Shown here: positions 60,801-64,000 of the stretch, piece by piece
How positions within the stretch are numbered: the first letter of the stretch is position 1
Layout of the letters: each line of letters opens with the position of its first letter
Source: Acanthaster planci
Lineage: Eukaryota > Echinodermata > Asteroidea > Valvatida > Acanthasteridae
Direction of reading: 5' to 3'
Assembly: GCF_001949145.1 (NCBI RefSeq)
Contig: NW_019091437.1
Location: forward strand, 549,728 to 613,727
DNA: 64,000 nt
The notes under the pieces: generated by a model
Database searches by the model: none
Told to the model about the DNA's origin: nothing
The model's input: the letters and a program-made list of their open reading frames with translations, nothing else
Made by a program: the position numbers and the translations under genes

Positions 60801-62722
60801 TCACTCTAGCTTATTGAGCTTTGAACATGACGGGCAAATTCATTTTATTAGATTGATGATTTTTTTCTTGTGAAAATGGATGGCACTATGCTATTTACAC
60901 AGTGTACATGGTGCGTCAATGTTTTAAACGATAATACCGGTAGATGATTAAATTACATGTACAAGTGCAGTAAATCATGCTTGATGTCTAATGCCTGTGA
61001 ATGAATGCCTGTGAATGAATGCCTGTGAATGATGAGCTTCTACCGGTACATAAATCTTTGCCGCACACAAACTGTTCAACACTTACTCTTGTGATTGAGG
61101 ACTTTGAACATGACATGCAGTGAGTTAATGTGGGTGTGTGCACTTGTGTACAAGTCGAACCACCAACATAGTCTACAAGAAGAATGCATGTACCCGGCAA
61201 TTTAACAAGGTACATGTACATGTGTACTGTATCTTCCTGCATCCTCCAAATACGAATTATCGAACCCATTCTGCTAGACCCAACTGGCATTTTAGACTTT
61301 CCAGGGAATTTAGGGGCACCAAGCCACATGAAAAATAGTCGGCTAAATACGGTATGTCTTCCAACATTTTGAAAAATCCCCATAAGGCACTCGTAGATTT
61401 TGAAGGACCTGGGAGATCAGATTAGGATAAATGTAAGCAATCAGGACCAGCTTCACTATGCTTACAAATGTAAACAGCATTCTGTGGACCCCTGGGTACC
61501 AAGTGCCCTCCCCCCCCAGCAGGCTCAACACCCAGCAAACCTCTCTTCTGGCCTTTTCACACTATAACCTCACAACTCAGATGAACTCAACCTTGGGTGA
61601 ACCTATGACTGCCCTGGATGGAAAATTTGACTTTTCAAGCCAACTTTCAACCTGGTGTTGTTTCATGCTTTTTTAGTAAGAACTGAACTTACCAGGGTGA
61701 GTTCAACCCGGAAATGAGCACGAAAAAAATTTTCAACCCAGGTGAAAAATTGTCAACCCTGGTCCAGAGCAGGGTTGAGTTCAACCCGGGGTGAAATCAA
61801 TCTCGCGCCAACCCTTGCGCAGGGTTGGCGCAAGGTTGAAAATTGTCAGGTGTGAATGGTAGCCAGTTTTCAACCCTGTGTTGACCTCGAAATTTGTCGT
61901 GTGGAAAGCCCTTTAAAGTCATAAATTTCCACCTAAAGGGTGAAAAGCAAACTCTACAACAATGTTGTCAGATCCTTCTGTGCCTTAGTTACCAACGCTG
62001 TGATGAAAATTACCATCTGTCACTTTGCGGCTCTGAATTTTTACTTTGGTCAAAGCAGTGGTAATGGACACAAATGACAGAAGAATTTTTCATGGTGCGT
62101 TTAACTTTAGTGATGTGCAAATGAACAGGTGCTTCATGTAATTGATATGTGCCCAATGCAATATTATTACCTGCCAAGTGTTCATATTGGTACCAGCAAA
62201 TGTATGGTACATACACATGTACCAGTGTTCATGTATGTGCAGTATGTACGTACATGTGTACATGTACATGTGTGTAATAAGCAGGCACTATGAAATTATC
62301 TCGTTGAAAAGAGTATGTGGAAACCTGAAAGACCAATTACTGTGTACATGTGGCATACATTACATGTTAAAGTAACTATGTATCCCAAATATGTTCTTTT
62401 TCTAAATGAAAATATGGTAGTAACAACACAGGAGATATGCAACAATCTTTGCAACAGCAACAGTAATCTGGTACTGAAGGGTTGCATGTTAAAGGATATC
62501 TCAGCCACGTACAATATTTCACCATGTAAAAATCAAAGTACAGTTTGACAACTCATTGTTTACAAATCACTGTGGGCCATAGGCCTACCGTAGTTGGTGG
62601 TGGCTGCCGTAAAACATTGTAAGAGGAGGCAAGTAAGTCACAGTGGACACAATCAGATAAACAAACAGTACCTTTCTTCGTGGACCGGTGTCCTTATTTT
62701 CCGAGCCACCGTTCTCCAACAT
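36287..62722 (-). CDS. RHPN1/2: Rhophilin: HR1-BRO1-PDZ Rho-binding scaffold (12 exons, 715 aa)
   Basis: Rhophilins bind GTP-Rho through an HR1 coiled coil and act as cytoplasmic scaffolds linked to the actin cytoskeleton. Exons in transcript order: 62722-62672, 58615-58500, 49209-49005, 44507-44430, 43246-43122, 41544-41286, 40346-40251, 39091-38938, 38570-38271, 37697-37621, 37461-37315, 36826-36287. All introns are GT-AG and all phases match, giving 715 residues (vertebrate RHPN1 and RHPN2 are about 670-690). HR1 spans about 18-110 (GAENLF at 50-55, [17 protein letters not shown] at 69-85). BRO1 spans about 105-480 ([17 protein letters not shown] at 191-198, FEKGSVLFN at 208-216). PDZ spans about 500-580 (ligand loop GFGF at 513-516, GDFIVGVNG at 543-551). 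A basic Ser/Lys/Gly-rich tail follows. By eye against remembered human proteins, HR1 and PDZ look nearer RHPN1, so this may be the single ancestral-type gene. Confidence 0.96.
37315..37461 (-). CDS. RHPN1/2: Rhophilin exon 11 (PDZ first half)
   Basis: This exon is 147 nt, 49 codons, phase 0. The acceptor is TCCATAG| and the donor is GCTTCG|GTAAGG. It encodes [17 protein letters not shown] and the PDZ carboxylate-binding loop [17 protein letters not shown]. Confidence 0.95.
37621..37697 (-). CDS. RHPN1/2: Rhophilin exon 10 (BRO1-PDZ linker, 77 nt)
   Basis: This exon has acceptor CTACTGAAACAG| and donor AAACTC|GTAAGT. It starts in phase 1 and ends in phase 0, exactly filling the phase gap between exons 9 and 11. 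It encodes [19 protein letters not shown] and NDIFHKL. The DIFHKL|GPLAIF junction matches the DIFxxLGPLSxF segment of vertebrate rhophilins. Confidence 0.92.
38271..38570 (-). CDS. RHPN1/2: Rhophilin exon 9 (C-terminal BRO1 helices)
   Basis: This exon is 300 nt with acceptor CCAAAACAG| and donor TCAAAG|GTCAGC. It encodes [20 protein letters not shown], the [16 protein letters not shown] helix and [18 protein letters not shown]. The phase-1 end cannot join the phase-0 PDZ exon directly, which led to exon 10. Confidence 0.94.
38938..39091 (-). CDS. RHPN1/2: Rhophilin exon 8 (BRO1)
   Basis: This exon is 154 nt with acceptor CATACCAG| and donor TAAAG|GTAAGA. It encodes [31 protein letters not shown] and [16 protein letters not shown], characteristic BRO1 helices. 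It ends in phase 1. Confidence 0.95.
39553..40050. repeat. CAAGTCA/CAAGTCAC minisatellite in rhophilin intron 7
   Basis: CAAGTCAAGTCACAAGTCAT-type units occur many times at irregular spacing, often followed by TTGGTC. The phrase AAGTCATTTTTTGCAAGTCC appears near both ends. The block ends with GACTCGAGTC...CAGCTCTG, linking it to the 9.29-9.98 kb block. Confidence 0.85.
40251..40346 (-). CDS. RHPN1/2: Rhophilin exon 7 (BRO1)
   Basis: This exon is 96 nt, 32 codons, phase 0. The acceptor is TCCGACAG| and the donor is GCTGTT|GTAAGT. It encodes [20 protein letters not shown] and FEVAQEAAV, matching the AQAQECVFE and AQEAA motifs of BRO1. No long open frame marks it. Confidence 0.93.
41286..41544 (-). 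CDS. RHPN1/2: Rhophilin exon 6 (BRO1 core)
   Basis: This exon is 259 nt with acceptor CATCTAG| and donor TGATG|GTACGG. It encodes [33 protein letters not shown] and [11 protein letters not shown], the most conserved part of the rhophilin BRO1 domain. Confidence 0.96.
41799..42079. mobile_element. MITE copy 2 (inverted relative to copy 1)
   Basis: The ends are GAGTAATTCC and GAATTACCCC. The interior, read in reverse complement, matches 25159-25389, for example GTTCTGAACTTACAAAATCA and ATGTGACAGGGACAC. It also contains an internal tandem duplication of TTCTGGTGATATTTCCATGT. It sits in rhophilin intron 5. Confidence 0.8.
42291..42513. mobile_element. Non-autonomous DNA element with CAGTGGCGTAGC terminus
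   Basis: The left end is CAGTGGCGTAGCTGGG and the right end, reverse complemented, is CAGTAGTGTTGTTGCCGGGG, a diverged terminal inverted repeat. G-rich left and C-rich right halves fit a widespread foldback family with this terminus in marine animal genomes. It is non-coding. Confidence 0.65.
43122..43246 (-). CDS. RHPN1/2: Rhophilin exon 5 (BRO1)
   Basis: This exon is 125 nt with acceptor ACCTTCAG| and donor ACATG|GTGAGG. It encodes [37 protein letters not shown] and LTW. It is missed by start-bounded open reading frames and recognised by homology, splice sites and phase. Trp192 is split. Confidence 0.94.
44430..44507 (-). CDS. RHPN1/2: Rhophilin exon 4 (BRO1)
   Basis: This exon is 78 nt, 26 codons, phase 0. 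The acceptor is TTTACACAG| and the donor is AGACAG|GTACTG. It encodes [18 protein letters not shown] and QEFMELRQ, the conserved acidic helix of BRO1. Confidence 0.94.
44670..49000 (-). other. Rhophilin intron 3
   Basis: This intron is about 4.5 kb. It contains one TACCGGTA (45645-45652), a long GTACAT palindromic tract at about 46577-46616 and several shorter TACATGTA sites. No coding exon or RNA gene was recognised. Confidence 0.5.
46577..46616. repeat. Self-complementary (GTACAT)n tract
   Basis: A tract built from ACATGTAC units with a central GTACGCGTAC, so most of it is palindromic. Similar but shorter tracts occur throughout 43-63 kb. Confidence 0.85.
49005..49209 (-). CDS. RHPN1/2: Rhophilin exon 3 (HR1 second helix and BRO1 entry)
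   Basis: This exon is 205 nt with acceptor CTTTGCAG| and donor TTTCAG|GTATGT. It encodes the [13 protein letters not shown] helix and then [16 protein letters not shown], which opens the BRO1 domain. Confidence 0.95.
49210..58499 (-). other. Rhophilin intron 2 (9.3 kb)
   Basis: This is the largest intron but one would not call a gene here. It holds the densest TACATGTA and TACCGGTA palindromes in the window, the 14-bp tandem repeat at 53.71 kb, and AT-rich DNA. Open frames of 60-120 codons on both strands are built largely from GTACAT repeats and lack motifs. Confidence 0.55.
53711..53807. repeat. 14-bp tandem repeat CAGGCATACATGTT
   Basis: About six to seven copies, the last four nearly perfect; earlier units carry a TGTA variant and one 6-bp insertion of an ACATGT unit. 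It probably arose by expansion of a TACATGT palindrome unit. Confidence 0.85.
58500..58615 (-). CDS. RHPN1/2: Rhophilin exon 2 (HR1, first helix)
   Basis: This exon is 116 nt with minus-strand acceptor GCTAG| and donor TTCAG|GTAGGT. It encodes [18 protein letters not shown] through [11 protein letters not shown], the N-terminal HR1 helix that contacts Rho. No start-bounded open frame marks it; it was recognised by motif. Arg56 is split. Confidence 0.93.
59072..59364 (+). mobile_element. SINE copy B (tRNA-derived, in rhophilin intron 1)
   Basis: A-box-like GTGGTTAAAGGGTC, B-box-like GGTTTAAGTCC, then CTTGGGCAAGACACTTCACC, TGCCTCTTTCCACCCA, GGCCAAGGAAACTAGAGACA and GGACAGACTGCTAC. It shares word order with copy A at 27.4 kb. 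A GTACATGTA tract has been inserted or expanded inside it near 59.19 kb. Confidence 0.75.
60991..61030. repeat. 14-bp tandem repeat TGCCTGTGAATGAA
   Basis: Three consecutive copies, the last slightly altered. A small minisatellite. Confidence 0.85.
61550..61911. mobile_element. Foldback non-autonomous element (GGCCTTTTCACAC termini)
   Basis: The left end GGCCTTTTCACAC and the right end, read in reverse complement, GGGCTTTCCACAC form inverted termini. The interior carries several inverted TTCAACCC/GGGTTGA pairs and a palindromic CAACCCTTGCGCAGGGTTG. It is non-coding. Confidence 0.65.
62672..62722 (-). CDS. RHPN1/2: Rhophilin exon 1 (start codon)
   Basis: This exon is 17 codons, [17 protein letters not shown], with the ATG at 62722-62720 and donor AAAG|GTACTG in phase 0. 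The next exon begins with the conserved Gly-Cys-Asp of rhophilin HR1. Weak conservation of this leader makes the exact start slightly uncertain. Confidence 0.82.
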
Positions 62723-64000
62723 CTCGGCAGCCGAAATCTTTCCGTCCCCTCCACTCGGAATCCTTGGTGATCAGATTTGGCGTTTAGGCTTAACGCCGTG
62801 GTCTCTCACGGAATTATACAGCCAAATATTATTGTAAAAAGACCCAGTGCGAAACGGACGCAATTTGGCACGTCGCTACATGACAAGTGATGATGTTATT
62901 TGAGACGTGGCTGCACTAACATTCAGCTTTAACCTCAAGAATTCCGGAAGTCATCCGTAGCGAAGTAGGATACATGAAGGCAAGACAGTGCACAAAACAG
63001 ACACTACACCGACCGCTTCTCGGGAATCCGACGTCAACATAATCAGTCACCCGTATCACGCACGCACATGTATACATTTACGTACATGTACATGTACGTA
63101 CGTACAGGTACGACACACACCTGTTCGCTGAACTGAATCACTGGTGCCCTGTAGTAGTTGATACACACTTTGAGACACCAAAAATGTCAAATTGATATAT
63201 GAGACCAGTTGCAGGTCAATTGCGTGGCTCGTGCAAAAAAACGAATTGATACAGAATTTTTTCCATGGAAGAGCATTTGTACTTCACCGTTCACGAATAG
63301 ATCCTCAGAACTGGTGAAACGAAAAAGGACCTTATTATAAACATAACTTATTAAGTAGTTTAAGTGACAATGTGATGTGTTTGGGATTAGTATGGGTGGA
63401 GCGGGTTCAAATTCCAACACGTAGAGTCACGCACGGTTGTGGATCATAGCGCCCCCATTAATTTTATGAGAGATGGAGGTCAACCACCCGTATATCGTGA
63501 CACACCCTTTTTTCTCGTGAAATACAGACCAGAGGTCGGGGATTCACCACTGCAAAAGTGAATAGAGTTTAGAGTGGGGTATTCTGGGGGAGGGGTAAAG
63601 GCGAACTTAGGGTACTTCCTTTTCCTTCCTTCAAAAAGCGACTGCTATTCAGTTTCTGGTTTATTTTTCTCCATTATTAACTTAAGTTAATCTGTTTTAA
63701 ATTGTTTTAAATTCGTTTCTATTGATTTTTTCCTAAGTTTTATCTGGGCCCTTAATACAACATATTAAGGGCAGCTATTTTCAAGTCTTGAGCCATTCTA
63801 CGAATGTTAGAGTCGACTCAAGTCGGGATCTGTTAGTTGTAGCTCTATGGTTATACTTTGATTTCATATGTGGAGACCGTTTCTTGCTTCGCGCCCTCTT
63901 GTGTCCACTTATTACGAGAGTTCAGTTCAGAAATCCCGACTTCACTATATAAACAGGAACATTCATTTCTGTGTTTCGGAAAATAATTAATGTTAATTTT
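62723..64000. other. 5' flank of rhophilin
   Basis: This presumably contains the rhophilin promoter and 5' untranslated region, but no TATA box or clear start site stands out. A GTACAT palindromic tract lies at 63082-63106. A GTCGACTCAAGTCGG segment near 63812 resembles the GACTCGA repeat family. No gene was recognised. Confidence 0.5.

Larger units (their letters stand above)
58616..62671 (-). other. Rhophilin intron 1
   Basis: This intron of about 4.1 kb contains a short CAGTGGCATAA...GGGGGGGAG fragment (58893-58925) like the element at 42.29 kb, SINE copy B, a 14-bp triplet near 60.99 kb and a foldback element at 61.55 kb. No coding exon was recognised. Confidence 0.55.

Overview
This window is eukaryotic nuclear DNA from an animal. 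Genes are split by spliceosomal introns, intergenic and intronic DNA is AT-rich and full of microsatellites, SINEs and foldback elements, and nothing looks prokaryotic. The coding content (mitochondrial 2,4-dienoyl-CoA reductase, and one rhophilin resembling the common ancestor of vertebrate RHPN1 and RHPN2) together with the dense (GTACAT)n-type repeats suggests an invertebrate, most likely a marine deuterostome such as an amphioxus, hemichordate or echinoderm. I cannot fix the phylum from sequence alone. There is a 17-base N run at 6687-6703 and a single N at 13938.

Layout. (1) 1-17.5 kb is gene-poor. Its one convincing coding element is a minus-strand first exon with a signal peptide (7001-6887), whose remaining exons I could not find. 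It also holds an 80-bp-arm inverted repeat (6441-6618), a GACTCGA-rich block split by an insertion (9290-9980), and C-rich/G-rich low-complexity islands at about 10.05, 13.36 and 15.4 kb. (2) 17.5-21.2 kb holds a four-exon plus-strand gene for an unrecognised basic/acidic protein of 653 residues. CRE, E2F and CCAAT motifs lie just upstream, which hints at a cell-cycle role. (3) 23.8-31.7 kb is DECR1 on the plus strand. Seven exons join in phase to a 344-residue protein, and intron 3 has a GC-AG boundary. (4) 62.7-36.3 kb is rhophilin on the minus strand. Twelve exons join perfectly in phase to 715 residues with HR1, BRO1 and PDZ domains and a basic Ser/Lys-rich tail. Two of the exons (77 and 96 nt) contain no long open reading frame of their own and were found by reading splice sites and reading-frame phase.

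DECR1 and the rhophilin gene converge, with their 3' ends about 4.6 kb apart. No functional link between the genes is implied. DECR1 is a mitochondrial beta-oxidation auxiliary enzyme, and rhophilin is a cytoplasmic Rho-binding scaffold. The most unusual non-coding signal is a strong local enrichment of the palindromes TACATGTA and TACCGGTA within the rhophilin introns. I found several transposon/SINE families with two or more copies in the window, but no convincing previously undescribed biological system.
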